DNA of 64,000 bases from Oxalobacter sp. GTDB taxonomy: Bacteria; Pseudomonadota; Gammaproteobacteria; Burkholderiales; Burkholderiaceae_D. The notes beneath the pieces were generated by a model, which was given only the letters and a program-made list of their open reading frames with translations, searched no databases and was not told where the DNA came from. The stretch is from positions 248,001 to 312,000 of the forward strand of contig QZKY01000011.1 of NCBI GenBank assembly GCA_003605115.1. The letters run 5' to 3'. This document shows positions 16,726 through 25,411 of this stretch, piece by piece (the stretch's first letter is position 1; each line of letters begins with the position of its first letter). The position numbers and the translations under genes are program-made.

Positions 16726-19700
16726 ATGCTGATTCTCTCGGGTTCAAACGCACTTTCCGCTTTCCGCACGCAACGCCTTCTGGCTGCGCTGCAAACCGTC
16801 AATCCAGCCGTTTCTGCCGTCTTCGGACGCTATCTTCACTTTATCGATGCTGGGTCGCGCTTGGACAAAGCCGACGTTGAACGACTGGAGGCTTTGCTGA
16901 CCTATGGTGATCCCTTTGGCGATCCTTTCGCGGCGAAAGAAGATGGCGAGGAATTTGTCGTCATCCCACGCTTCGGAACGATTTCCCCGTGGGCGTCGAA
17001 GGCGACCGATATTGCGCGCAATTGCGGACTGAACCAGGTGCATCGCATCGAGCGCGGGGTGTCCTACCGCATTAGCGTGAAGGGGGGTGCAAAGCTTTCG
17101 GATGCCGATATGCAAGCGCTGGCGGCGTTGCTGCATGATCGCATGACCGAAATGGTGCTGCGCAATCGCAACGATGCTGCAGGTCTGTTCCGTGAGCTGC
17201 AAGCGAAGCCGCTGGGATTTATTGATGCGCTGATCGGTGGTCGTGCTGCGCTGGAAAAAGCCAACATCGAACTCGGCCTCGCACTTTCCGAAGATGAAAT
17301 CGATTACTTGCTGGATGCGTTCACGAAAGCCAAGCGCAACCCGACGGATGTGGAGTTGATGATGTTCGCGCAGGCGAACAGCGAGCACTGCCGTCACAAG
17401 ATTTTTAATGCCGACTGGACCATCGATGGCGAGAACCAGGATCGTTCGTTGTTCTCGATGATCAAGAACACGCACGAATGTCATCCGGTTGGCACGGTCG
17501 TCGCGTACAAAGATAATTCCTCGATCATCGAAGGCGCAGTCGTGCCGTGTTTTTATTCGCGCGGTGCGCAGCAAGGCTACGAATACAAAAAAACGGATGA
17601 GTTGACGCACATCCTGATGAAGGTGGAAACGCACAATCATCCGACCGCGATATCGCCTTTCCCTGGCGCATCCACGGGTGCGGGCGGGGAGATTCGCGAC
17701 GAAGGCGCAACGGGACGCGGCGCGCGTCCGAAAGCGGGCTTGACCGGTTTCACCGTTTCCAATCTGATGATTCCCGGTGCGGTGCAAGCTTGGGAAAATG
17801 CAGCGGACGTCACGGCGGCGCGATCCACGGTCGATACTTACGGCAAACCGGATCGCATTGCATCGCCGCTGCAAATCATGATCGATGGGCCGATCGGTGG
17901 CGCGGCGTTCAACAACGAATTCGGTCGCCCGAATCTCGCGGGTTACTTCCGCACCTACGAACAAAATGTCGGCGGCATGATGCGCGGCTATCACAAGCCC
18001 ATCATGATTGCTGGCGGTCTCGGCAATATTTCCGCGAAGCTCACAAAAAAAGAAGCACTGCCGCCGGGTAGTTTGATGATTCAATTGGGTGGCCCCGGCA
18101 TGCGTATCGGCATGGGCGGTAGCGCAGCTTCGTCGATGGCGACGGGCGCGAATACGGCTGATCTCGATTTCGATTCCGTCCAGCGTGGCAATCCCGAAAT
18201 GCAACGTCGTGCGCAAGAAGTGATTAACGCGTGTTGGGCGATGGGCGAAAACAATCCTATCCTCTCGATCCATGACGTGGGCGCGGGCGGTCTCTCGAAC
18301 GCTTTCCCTGAAATCACCAACGACGCCGGACGCGGCGCGATTTTCGATTTACGCAAGGTGCCACTCGAAGAAAGCGGCCTCGCGCCGATGGAAATCTGGA
18401 GCAATGAATCGCAGGAACGTTACGTGCTCGGCATTGCACCGGAAAGCCTGCCCTTGTTCAAAGAACTGTGCGAACGCGAACGCTGCCTGTTTGCCGTCGT
18501 CGGCACGGCAACCCAAGAGCGCCAACTGAAAGTCGTCGATCCGCAATACGGTAATAACCCCGTGGACATGGCGATGGATGTGCTGCTTGGCAAACCGCCC
18601 AAGATGCATCGCGAGGTGTCACATGTCAAAACGAATTTTCCGCCGATTGACCTGGATAAAATCGAACTCGCCGAAGCTTGTGAGCGCGTGCTGAAACTGC
18701 CAACCGTAGCCGATAAATCTTTCCTGATCACGATTGGTGACAGAACCGTCGGCGGTTTGTCCGTACGCGATCAAATGGTGGGGCCCTGGCAAGTGCCGGT
18801 GGCCGATTGCGCGGTGACCTCGATGAGTTACGAAGGCTATCTTGGCGAAGCGATGGCGATGGGCGAACGCACGCCGCTGGCGGTGATTGATGCAGCGGCA
18901 TCCGGACGTATCGCCATTGGTGAAGCGATCACGAATATCGCTGCTGCACCAATCAAAGATATTTCCGACATCAAATTGTCTGCAAACTGGATGGCCGCTT
19001 GCGGTCAGCCGGGCGAAGACGCAGCATTGTTTGATACGGTGCGTGCGGTTGGCATGGAGCTCTGTCCTGCACTGGGTATCAGCATCCCGGTCGGCAAAGA
19101 TTCGCTCTCCATGCGCACGACCTGGAATGATGCAGGTAAAGACAAGGCGGTGACATCGCCGGTGTCGCTGATCGTCACCGGATTTGCGCCGGTCACTGAC
19201 ACGCGCAAATCCCTGACGCCGCAACTGCGTACCGATGTCGGCGCGACCTCGCTGATACTGATCGATCTGGGCAAAGGCAAGAACCGTCTCGGTGCTTCGG
19301 CGCTGGCGCAGGTGATGCAGCAAATCGGCAACGAGGTGCCGGACGTCGACAGATCGGATGATCTCAAATATTTCTTTGCAGCGATTCAGCAACTGAACAG
19401 TGAAGGCAAACTGCTGGCCTACCATGATCGTTCCGACGGCGGCTTGTTCGCTACCTTGTGCGAAATGGCATTTGCCGCACGTTGCGGCCTCTCGATACAT
19501 CTCGATGCATTGATCGATCAAGATCGCACCAGTGTGAAGGCACCAAAAAAGATTTTGCCGGTACTCTTTAACGAAGAACTCGGCGCCGTGATTCAGGTGA
19601 AGCGCAGCGATCAGGAAGCGGTGCTCAAGGTGCTGCAAGAAATGCATCTGGGTTCCGATTGCCATGTGATTGGTACGGTCAACGATCTGGATCAAATCGA

Positions 19701-20682
19701 ATTCAGGCAAAACAGCCATACCGTTTATGCACAGCCGCGTTCGGCTTTGCACCGCTTGTGGAGCGAAACGAGCTGGCGTATTGCACGTCTGCGTGACAAT
19801 CCGGCGTGCGCCGATATGGAATACGATCGCATTCTCGATGTGGCCGATCCCGGCATGACGCCGAAAGTACCGTTCAATCCGCAAGAAGATATTGCCGCGC
19901 CGTTCATTGCCAAAGGCGTGCGTCCGCGCGTGGCGATTTTGCGGGAGCAAGGTGTGAACTCTCATGTGGAAACCGCTTACGTGATGCACCAAGCCGGTTT
20001 TACTTCGGTGGATGTACACATGAGCGATTTGATTGCAGGCCGTGCGAAGCTGGATGACTTCAAAGGCGTGCTTGCAGTAGGTGGTTTCTCTTACGGCGAC
20101 GTGCTCGGGGCAGGGGAAGGCTGGGCAAAAACCATTCTGTTCAACGACAAGCTCTCCGACCAGTTCGCCCAATTCTTTGCGCGCAAAGACAGCTTCGGAC
20201 TCGGCATTTGCAACGGTTGCCAGATGATGAGCAACCTCTCGCCCATCATTCCGGGTGCGGAACACTGGCCGAAATTCACCCGCAACAAATCCGAACAGTT
20301 TGAAGCCCGCTTCGTCATGGTCGAGATTATGGAATCGCCATCGATTTTCTTCCAGGGCATGGCGGGATTGCAAACCCCGATTGTGGTGTCGCACGGCGAA
20401 GGTTTTGCCAATTTCTCGCAAAAAGGCGATATAGATAAAGCGCTTGTCGCGATGCGCTACGTGGACAACACCGGCAAGCCCACCGAAATGTACCCGCTCA
20501 ACCCCAACGGCTCTGCGGGCGGCACAACGGCGGTCACAACCACCGACGGGCGCTTCATGGTGCTCATGCCGCATCCGGAACGCTCATTCCGCTCCGTACA
20601 GCACTCCTGGGCGCCAGAAAGCTGGGGCGAATACACCCCCTGGATGCGCATGTTCCGTAATGCACGTAAGTGGGTTGGGTAA
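16726..20682 (+). CDS. purL: Phosphoribosylformylglycinamidine synthase
   Basis: 1318 residues, the large single-chain PurL of proteobacteria. It turns FGAR, ATP and glutamine into FGAM in purine synthesis. Order: N-terminal PurS-like part ([12 protein letters not shown]...), linker, two AIRS-like halves ([52 protein letters not shown]), and a C-terminal glutaminase with the nucleophile in [12 protein letters not shown] and the His/Glu pair in MPHPERSFR. The start fits [14 protein letters not shown] as in E. coli PurL, and an in-frame ATG ten codons up is inside the -10 box. Codon use is typical of the genome. Confidence 0.97.
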   Translation: MLILSGSNALSAFRTQRLLAALQTVNPAVSAVFGRYLHFIDAGSRLDKADVERLEALLTYGDPFGDPFAAKEDGEEFVVIPRFGTISPWASKATDIARNCGLNQVHRIERGVSYRISVKGGAKLSDADMQALAALLHDRMTEMVLRNRNDAAGLFRELQAKPLGFIDALIGGRAALEKANIELGLALSEDEIDYLLDAFTKAKRNPTDVELMMFAQANSEHCRHKIFNADWTIDGENQDRSLFSMIKNTHECHPVGTVVAYKDNSSIIEGAVVPCFYSRGAQQGYEYKKTDELTHILMKVETHNHPTAISPFPGASTGAGGEIRDEGATGRGARPKAGLTGFTVSNLMIPGAVQAWENAADVTAARSTVDTYGKPDRIASPLQIMIDGPIGGAAFNNEFGRPNLAGYFRTYEQNVGGMMRGYHKPIMIAGGLGNISAKLTKKEALPPGSLMIQLGGPGMRIGMGGSAASSMATGANTADLDFDSVQRGNPEMQRRAQEVINACWAMGENNPILSIHDVGAGGLSNAFPEITNDAGRGAIFDLRKVPLEESGLAPMEIWSNESQERYVLGIAPESLPLFKELCERERCLFAVVGTATQERQLKVVDPQYGNNPVDMAMDVLLGKPPKMHREVSHVKTNFPPIDLDKIELAEACERVLKLPTVADKSFLITIGDRTVGGLSVRDQMVGPWQVPVADCAVTSMSYEGYLGEAMAMGERTPLAVIDAAASGRIAIGEAITNIAAAPIKDISDIKLSANWMAACGQPGEDAALFDTVRAVGMELCPALGISIPVGKDSLSMRTTWNDAGKDKAVTSPVSLIVTGFAPVTDTRKSLTPQLRTDVGATSLILIDLGKGKNRLGASALAQVMQQIGNEVPDVDRSDDLKYFFAAIQQLNSEGKLLAYHDRSDGGLFATLCEMAFAARCGLSIHLDALIDQDRTSVKAPKKILPVLFNEELGAVIQVKRSDQEAVLKVLQEMHLGSDCHVIGTVNDLDQIEFRQNSHTVYAQPRSALHRLWSETSWRIARLRDNPACADMEYDRILDVADPGMTPKVPFNPQEDIAAPFIAKGVRPRVAILREQGVNSHVETAYVMHQAGFTSVDVHMSDLIAGRAKLDDFKGVLAVGGFSYGDVLGAGEGWAKTILFNDKLSDQFAQFFARKDSFGLGICNGCQMMSNLSPIIPGAEHWPKFTRNKSEQFEARFVMVEIMESPSIFFQGMAGLQTPIVVSHGEGFANFSQKGDIDKALVAMRYVDNTGKPTEMYPLNPNGSAGGTTAVTTTDGRFMVLMPHPERSFRSVQHSWAPESWGEYTPWMRMFRNARKWVG

Positions 20683-20706
20683 AATATTGGCAGAAAAGCT
20701 ATTTGA

Positions 20707-20735
20707 TTGACCCCAGGAAGGGAAAAAGCTAGAAT
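20707..20735 (+). promoter_or_regulatory. Promoter of tRNA-Ser
   Basis: TTGACC (20707-20712), 17-bp spacer, TAGAAT (20730-20735), about 50 bases before the tRNA. Good sigma-70 match. Confidence 0.7.
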
Positions 20736-20786
20736 CGCTGTCTTCTCGCGGAAACGTTGCCTGACCATGACGGAACCGCGCTATGT

Positions 20787-20878
20787 GGAGATGTGGCCGA
20801 GTGGTCGAAGGCGCTCCCCTGCTAAGGGAGTATATGGTTTACCCCGTATCGAGGGTTCGAATCCCTCCATCTCCGCCA
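20787..20878 (+). tRNA. tRNA-Ser(GCU)
   Basis: 92 bases including encoded CCA. Acceptor stem GGAGATG (20787-20793) pairs with CATCTCC before GCCA. The anticodon loop in CCCCTGCTAAGGGAG gives GCT, which reads AGC/AGU serine codons. A long variable arm, as in class II tRNAs, precedes the T arm GAGGGTTCGAATCCCTC. A terminator follows 11 bases downstream. Its 3' end is repeated at 21151. Confidence 0.95.
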
Positions 20879-20889
20879 AAAACAAAAAC

Positions 20890-20920
20890 GCCCCTCCTTG
20901 TGAGGGGCATTTTTGTTTTT
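20890..20920 (+). terminator. Intrinsic terminator after tRNA-Ser
   Basis: GCCCCTC (20890-20896) pairs with GAGGGGC (20902-20908), followed by ATTTTTGTTTTT. Confidence 0.85.
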
Positions 20921-20942
20921 GGGGGGTAAAGACGGAGGGTGA

Positions 20943-21140
20943 GAACCCTCGTGCCCGAACAGGCGAACTCCGAATAGCCGCTACGCTTGTGCTAACTGCG
21001 CACTTCAAAATGAGGCGACCTCTTCCTTGTTCGGGCTAGGGTTCGACAAGCGACTGCCGGGGGCAGTCGCGCAGGACGCAACGTAGTTGCGGTTCCGCGC
21101 TAGCGGAATGGCTGGATCGCCCCAGTGAAACGTCGGGGCG
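20943..21140. repeat. Cluster of strong hairpins downstream of tRNA-Ser
   Basis: No gene is seen here. The stretch holds an outer stem of about 100 bases, GAACCCT/AGGGTTC (20943/21038) plus GCCCGAACA/TGTTCGGGC (20953/21028) enclosing GAGG-CGA-CCTC. Four tight hairpins follow: CGACTGCC/GGCAGTCG (21051-21069), CGCAAC/GTTGCG (21077-21091), TTCCGC/GCGGAA (21093-21108) and CGCCCC/GGGGCG (21118-21140). It shares GCCGCTACGCTT with the repeat at 48.5 kb. It could be a dispersed intergenic repeat, a remnant of a mobile element, or a structured RNA. Confidence 0.6.
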
Positions 21141-21150
21141 AGACAGACAC

Positions 21151-21165
21151 AATCCCTCCATCTCC
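21151..21165. repeat. 15-bp copy of the tRNA-Ser 3' end (att-like)
   Basis: AATCCCTCCATCTCC is identical to 20860-20874 inside tRNA-Ser. The two copies are 291 bp apart and the second lies at the edge of the AT-rich cassette. This resembles an attachment-site scar; no integrase is present, so chance or partial tRNA duplication remains possible. Between here and the first cassette gene (21375) about 200 AT-rich bases hold no gene I can support. Confidence 0.45.
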
Positions 21166-21374
21166 TCTGCAGCCAAATTTAAGCGATGCTGACCCCTTTA
21201 GCTTCGATGCTGTTCCCTTTGCGATTTTAGTTTCTGACGCTATCTATTTGCTTAATTTTAGAATGGAATTAGCAAATAGTGTGTAGAAGGGAGTTTTGGG
21301 ACCCCTTAAAAGTTGCATTCAGTTTGTTGATGTTTTACAGTAAGCAGTATTGGTTAATGGAAAGGGGAGGCTGT

Positions 21375-21512
21375 ATGGTAACCAAGAAGAGTGTGAGCAC
21401 TAAGAAGCCTACAGCAAAGAAGAAGATAGCCGCTAAGAAGCCTGCAGCAAAGAAGAAGCCTGCCGCAGGATCGAGAACAAGAAGTACTGGTCCGAAGGTG
21501 AGGCAGAGTTAA
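21375..21512 (+). CDS. Lys/Ala-rich histone H1-like peptide (45 aa)
   Basis: 45 residues from ATG 21375, preceded by GGGGAGG. It is almost all Lys, Ala, Thr, Ser and Pro, with repeats of the type KKPTAKKKIAAKKPAAKKK, like the tails of bacterial H1-like proteins (HctB/AlgP/KAAK-repeat class), which bind DNA without sequence choice. An earlier in-frame ATG at 21357 is possible. Its stop overlaps the next start (TAATG), so it begins a tight operon. Low complexity means the family match is by composition only. Confidence 0.6.
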   Translation: MVTKKSVSTKKPTAKKKIAAKKPAAKKKPAAGSRTRSTGPKVRQS

Positions 21513-21910
21513 TGAACCTGAAAGACTACCGCGAAACTTATTACACATACACTGCTAAGGCTAGCGATATATCTCGTCAACTTTCCTTTGCAGGGATAGC
21601 TTTCATTTGGATTTTTAAGACAACAAGTGGTGGATTGCTTTCGGTTCCGACCATGCTGCAGTTGGCAGGGGTGCTATTTGCCTTGACTTTAGCTGCTGAT
21701 CTTCTTCAGTACATATATGGCAGTATATTCTGGGGTGGCTTTGCACGTTATTACGAGATAAAAGAAACAAAAGATGATGATGAGCTCGATGCACCGACAT
21801 GGGCTAATTGGCCAACATTATTCTTCTTTTGGGGTAAGCTGCTCTTACTCTTCTCTGGTTATATTTTTGTAGTGTTGTACATTTTTTCGCTCTTAGCAAA
21901 GACATCATGA
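21512..21910 (+). CDS. Three-helix membrane protein of unknown function
   Basis: 132 residues; not recognised. It starts with a short cytosolic part (NLKDYRETYYTYTAKASDIS), then three hydrophobic helices: about residues 24-37, 48-70 and 102-127, with an acidic loop (KETKDDDELDAPTW) between the second and third. No catalytic motif. Gene start overlaps the previous stop and it precedes the AbiGi-type gene by 81 bp. AT-rich like the rest of the cassette. A membrane effector role is possible by context only. Confidence 0.65.
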   Translation: MNLKDYRETYYTYTAKASDISRQLSFAGIAFIWIFKTTSGGLLSVPTMLQLAGVLFALTLAADLLQYIYGSIFWGGFARYYEIKETKDDDELDAPTWANWPTLFFFWGKLLLLFSGYIFVVLYIFSLLAKTS

Positions 21911-21991
21911 GCACAAATTCTCGCAGGGTGGTTAACAGCAAGAATAAGGTGTACATATAAAATAGCTGGCGATCGCCATTCGGATACCTTT

Positions 21992-22732
21992 ATGCTTCCA
22001 CGCTCAAGTACCTTATTTCACTTCACAAAAAGTATGGATGTGCTTTTCTCCATACTGAATTATGGATTTTGGCCGCGATACTGCTTTGAAGATGTCCAGT
22101 GGCAAGGCTTCAAAGATCACGATTTCATTGCATATCCAATGGTCTGCTTTTGTGATATTCCGTTAGGGAGAATTGCAGAGCATGTCGATTTTTATGGCTC
22201 ATTTGGCATAGGCCTTACAAAAGAATGGGGGGCAAGAAACAACCTTAATCCAGTAAGCTACTACACTGGAAACAACCAACTCCACCAAGCGTTTCAATCT
22301 TTGATTACTATTGCTGTCGATTTGCCAGATGAGGAAAAGAAGAGCCAAGCCGTCAAGAATCTTCGGTATCTTCTTGCTTATTCCAAGCCGACTATTGGCA
22401 GGATAATTGTTAATGGTACACCTGTGCCAAAGGAGTTTTACCAAGAGTCAGAATGGCGCTATATCCCGCAACATGAGAATGTTCCTGAATATCTTTTATT
22501 CAATAACTATGGCGCTACTGACGTTCTTGATCATCACAATGCACTCGCATCTCAGCACGCCCGGCTAACTTTTTATCCATCTGATGTTAGATATCTCTTT
22601 GTGCCAACAGATGCTGATATCCCACCAATAATGAACTATATAACTTCAGAGCTTGATAGACATCCCAGTTCTGATCTGAAGGTTCTAATGTCTAGGGTGA
22701 CATCTTTAGAAAGTGTGACACGTGACCTTTGA
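21992..22732 (+). CDS. AbiGi-family protein (putative phage abortive infection)
   Basis: 246 residues. I recognise the AbiGi pattern: LFHFTKSMDVLFSILNYGFW, YPMVCFCDIPLGRIAEHVDFYG and FGIGLTKEWGARNNLNPVSY, followed by a more variable C-terminal half (EWRYIP near residue 152). AbiGi was named as the antitoxin-like partner of AbiGii in a lactococcal abortive-infection system. Here no AbiGii nucleotidyltransferase is next to it, so it is solo or works with the two small genes before it. The ribosome site is weak. The gene is AT-rich and lies beside a tRNA, as expected for acquired defence DNA. The family call is from memory of the motif and should be searched. Confidence 0.65.
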   Translation: MLPRSSTLFHFTKSMDVLFSILNYGFWPRYCFEDVQWQGFKDHDFIAYPMVCFCDIPLGRIAEHVDFYGSFGIGLTKEWGARNNLNPVSYYTGNNQLHQAFQSLITIAVDLPDEEKKSQAVKNLRYLLAYSKPTIGRIIVNGTPVPKEFYQESEWRYIPQHENVPEYLLFNNYGATDVLDHHNALASQHARLTFYPSDVRYLFVPTDADIPPIMNYITSELDRHPSSDLKVLMSRVTSLESVTRDL

Positions 22733-22776
22733 TGGATTAAAGTAACTAAAAACGGCCAGCCTTGCTTTTTTAAACA

Positions 22777-24000
22777 TCACCCCCCATCCCCCAAAAACAT
22801 CCCAGGCTCCACTTTCCACCTCTCCGCCGACTCGTGGCTCACAATCCGATCCCCACCACCTGCACCCAGCGGCGCACCCAGATCCACCACTTGAACGGGC
22901 AGGGGAGAAGATTTGCGCGTGTCGTAAAAGACCTTGACCTTCGGCGTCATGAGGTTGCTCTCGTGCTGTTCGACGACGACGCCCAGTCTGCCTGACTCTA
23001 GCAAGACGAGTGTGCCATTCGGATAAAACCCCACGCAGCGCATGAAGTCTTGCACGAGCTTGGGATCGAAATGCGACTTGCCCCATTCCAGCAACATGCG
23101 AAGCGCGGCGGCCGGGGACATGCCGGGGTGGTAGGCGCGTGAAGAGGTGACGGAGTCGTACACATCCACAATGGCAGCCATTTGCGTCAATCGGTCGATC
23201 TTGTCGCCAGCGATGCGATCCGGGTAGCCATCGCCGTTGAATCGTTCGTGGTGATGGTGCGCGATGTCGAGCGGAATCGGGCCGATGCCCGGAATGGCGG
23301 AAAGCAGTTCGAAGCCATAGGCCGGATGATTCTGCATGACGATGAATTCTTCCTTCGTCAGCTTGCCCGGTTTGTTCAGCACTTCATCCGGCACACATGC
23401 CTTGCCAGCATCGTGCAGCAGACCGCCCAGCCCCGCTTGTCTGATCGTTTCTTGATCCATTCCGGCTGAAACGCAAAAGGAAACCAGTAGCGCGCCGACA
23501 GAGACGGAATGGAGAAAGGTGTAGTCGTCCTTGTTTCTGATTTGCGAGAGTGCAGTCAAGGCACCCGGATTGCGCAAGATGGAATCGGTAATGCCTTCGA
23601 CTTCCGTTTCGATATCGTCCAGCCGGATCATTTTTCCCAGACGCACATCGTGCATCATGTCGCTGACTTTTCGTTGCGCCTGTTCCTTGATGGTTTTTGC
23701 GCGCAGCATCTCTTCGGCGAAGGTCGCACGAATCGGCAACATGCATTGACCGGCAGCCAGCGTGTTCAGTTCATCTTCCAGTGCGGCCATGGCTTCTTGC
23801 AGGGTTGGCGCATCCGGAACATCGAGTCCTTTTGCAGTATCGATGTAAACAGGACTCAGGCAGGCCGCGCGGACATGCTCGACCTCCTCGTCGGATGTCA
23901 GCTTGAAGCGGGGAGCAAACGGGTGATGCTGCGATTGGCAATTCAGTTCGTGAATGAACATGCCGACGGCGAGCTGTGATGCATGGATTTGCTTGATCAT
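22777..24000 (-). CDS. HD-GYP c-di-GMP phosphodiesterase (paralog 1)
   Basis: About 407 residues from ATG 24000 (MIKQIHASQLAVGMFIHELN). An N-terminal DUF3391 part (about 1-125) precedes an HD-GYP domain: SVGALLVSFCVSAGM, GGLLHDAGKACVPDE (HD) and HHHERFNGDGYPDRI (GYP). Such enzymes cleave c-di-GMP to GMP. One position differs from the usual HHExxDGxGYP: Asn replaces Asp. Downstream ends with GAGGGDRIVSHESAERWKVEP, also found in the paralog at 34985. It follows a small secreted protein gene by 8 bp. Confidence 0.9.
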   Translation of the reverse strand: MIKQIHASQLAVGMFIHELNCQSQHHPFAPRFKLTSDEEVEHVRAACLSPVYIDTAKGLDVPDAPTLQEAMAALEDELNTLAAGQCMLPIRATFAEEMLRAKTIKEQAQRKVSDMMHDVRLGKMIRLDDIETEVEGITDSILRNPGALTALSQIRNKDDYTFLHSVSVGALLVSFCVSAGMDQETIRQAGLGGLLHDAGKACVPDEVLNKPGKLTKEEFIVMQNHPAYGFELLSAIPGIGPIPLDIAHHHHERFNGDGYPDRIAGDKIDRLTQMAAIVDVYDSVTSSRAYHPGMSPAAALRMLLEWGKSHFDPKLVQDFMRCVGFYPNGTLVLLESGRLGVVVEQHESNLMTPKVKVFYDTRKSSPLPVQVVDLGAPLGAGGGDRIVSHESAERWKVEPGMFLGDGG

Positions 24001-24008
24001 GGAAGCCG

Positions 24009-24281
24009 CTATTTCTGTGTACTTGCTTGTTTCTTGGGGGTTTTCATTTCCAGGGCGGAGGAAATGCGCTGATTTTGAATAAGGCAGTTCTGGTTCTCTG
24101 CACGCTCTGCCGAAGAGAATGAAGAGTAGCCCCACATGTTTTCTTTGTTTTGTGCAATGGCGGCCTTGAGTTCATCGGCTGTCATGGCGTTCAGTTCTGT
24201 CGTGGTATAGCGAATGCATTTTGGTACGGCAAACGCAGGTAAAGTGCTTGCAAGCAAAATGATACAAAGCAGTTTTTTCAT
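24009..24281 (-). CDS. Small secreted protein of unknown function (90 aa)
   Basis: 90 residues with a signal peptide (KKLLCIILLASTLPAFA, cut before VPK). The mature part has two Cys (KCIRYTTTEL and NQNCLIQ) that may form a disulfide, and an alanine-rich middle (ELKAAIAQNKENMWGYSSFS). Not recognised. It lies just before the HD-GYP gene on the same strand (8-bp gap), so it may be a periplasmic partner of that signalling protein. Confidence 0.65.
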   Translation of the reverse strand: MKKLLCIILLASTLPAFAVPKCIRYTTTELNAMTADELKAAIAQNKENMWGYSSFSSAERAENQNCLIQNQRISSALEMKTPKKQASTQK

Positions 24282-24443
24282 TTTTCAACGTTCTCCGGGG
24301 CAAGTGATGCTGTGCGGTGTTGCGGGCTGAGCGGTTATAGCATGCCGATTCTAATTCACTTTGCGAATACAGGTTAGAATGTTCCGGCTTCCCGTACATG
24401 ACCGAATCCTGAGAGGAGAAAGAGGCCGCCCAGCGGCTTTTCC

Positions 24444-25268
24444 ATGATGGTTAAAAAATTCCTTACCGCGATTACACTTCTTGTCACTGCCACGCTTGTC
24501 GCAGCCAACCCTACCATCGAGGCCGTGAATAATCAGTGGACATTCAGCCTCGGCAAACAACGCATGGATTACCATGAGTATGACAACTATGACGATGTGC
24601 CGACGCGCTATCTGGATTCGGAAACTGGTTCGCAACCCGCCTTCGCCGTTAGCTACGTGCGACAGATGAATACGAACGCTGTAGAAAATCTCTACCTAAA
24701 GGGAGCGATGGCGTTTGCACATGGGGAGACGCGCTACAACGGGTATCTTTACAACAGCGGAACCGGCGTTTACACGCCATACCGCACCACTACGGATACG
24801 ACGACATTCGATCTGGAAGGAAAAATCGGAAAGGGGTTTGCCATTGGTCGTCAGGCGCAACTCACGCCATACGTGAATCTGTCCTTCCATGAGTGGATTC
24901 GCGACATGAGCGACGATCCGTACGGCTACAAGGAAATTTACTGGCACTACGCCTATGGTGTTGGCGTGTTGGGGCAGTATGCGTTTTCTTCCCATCTTGT
25001 TGCGCATCTTGACGCCAGTATCGGGCGGACGACCTTGGGCAGGATGTGGGCAGACGACACAGACAATACTTATCATTTGGGCGCACGTCCCGTCAAAACG
25101 CTGGATGTGGGGCTGACCTATCTCATCGACAAAAAATGGAGTGTGCATGGTGGTTATCGTTTGACCAAATTCGAATATGGCGAATCGCCCGTGGTACATG
25201 GGTATTACGAACCGGAATCGACCACCAAGTTGCAAACGATTTATCTTGGCCTCGGATGGCGCTACTGA
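24444..25268 (+). CDS. Outer-membrane beta-barrel protein
   Basis: 274 residues: signal peptide (MMVKKFLTAITLLVTATLVAA), then alternating aromatic and polar strands and a C-terminal aromatic residue (LGLGWRY), as in outer-membrane barrels with BamA-recognised ends. Strands such as GGYRLTKFEYGES and YAYGVGVLGQYAF. Probably an eight- to ten-stranded barrel of the OMP_b-brl type. Function not known. It diverges from the HD-GYP/small protein unit. Confidence 0.75.
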   Translation: MMVKKFLTAITLLVTATLVAANPTIEAVNNQWTFSLGKQRMDYHEYDNYDDVPTRYLDSETGSQPAFAVSYVRQMNTNAVENLYLKGAMAFAHGETRYNGYLYNSGTGVYTPYRTTTDTTTFDLEGKIGKGFAIGRQAQLTPYVNLSFHEWIRDMSDDPYGYKEIYWHYAYGVGVLGQYAFSSHLVAHLDASIGRTTLGRMWADDTDNTYHLGARPVKTLDVGLTYLIDKKWSVHGGYRLTKFEYGESPVVHGYYEPESTTKLQTIYLGLGWRY

Positions 25269-25411
25269 GCTGTGACGCGCATGCCCATCGCCTGCCACAG
25301 CGGAATGGGGTGACCCCAATCGGTGCTGCGCGGAGGTACAATGAGCCTCGTTGTTATCGTGAGCACCTTATCTGCTTGACCGCTCGCTTGAATTATTGAG
25401 CCATCATCTTC

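Noticed and set aside
16744-18273. 509-codon open frame antisense to the first part of purL
   Set aside because: Same type of shadow; no motif and no start signal.
18619-20574. 651-codon open frame antisense to purL
   Set aside because: Long shadow of a well-biased coding strand; His/Arg-rich composition without any domain.
20781-21008. Open frame on the minus strand through tRNA-Ser with the sequence AEMEGFEPSIRG
   Set aside because: It is the antisense of the tRNA and its terminator; the MEGFEPS string is a well-known artefact of translating tRNA-Ser backwards.
20943-21140. Integron attC site or small transposon end
   Set aside because: No integrase, no conserved core GTT sites, and the stems do not form one attC-like arm; kept only as a hairpin cluster.
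21907-21960. 17-codon frame overlapping the end of the three-helix membrane protein gene (ATGA)
   Set aside because: Too short and without motif; the overlap is the only sign in favour.
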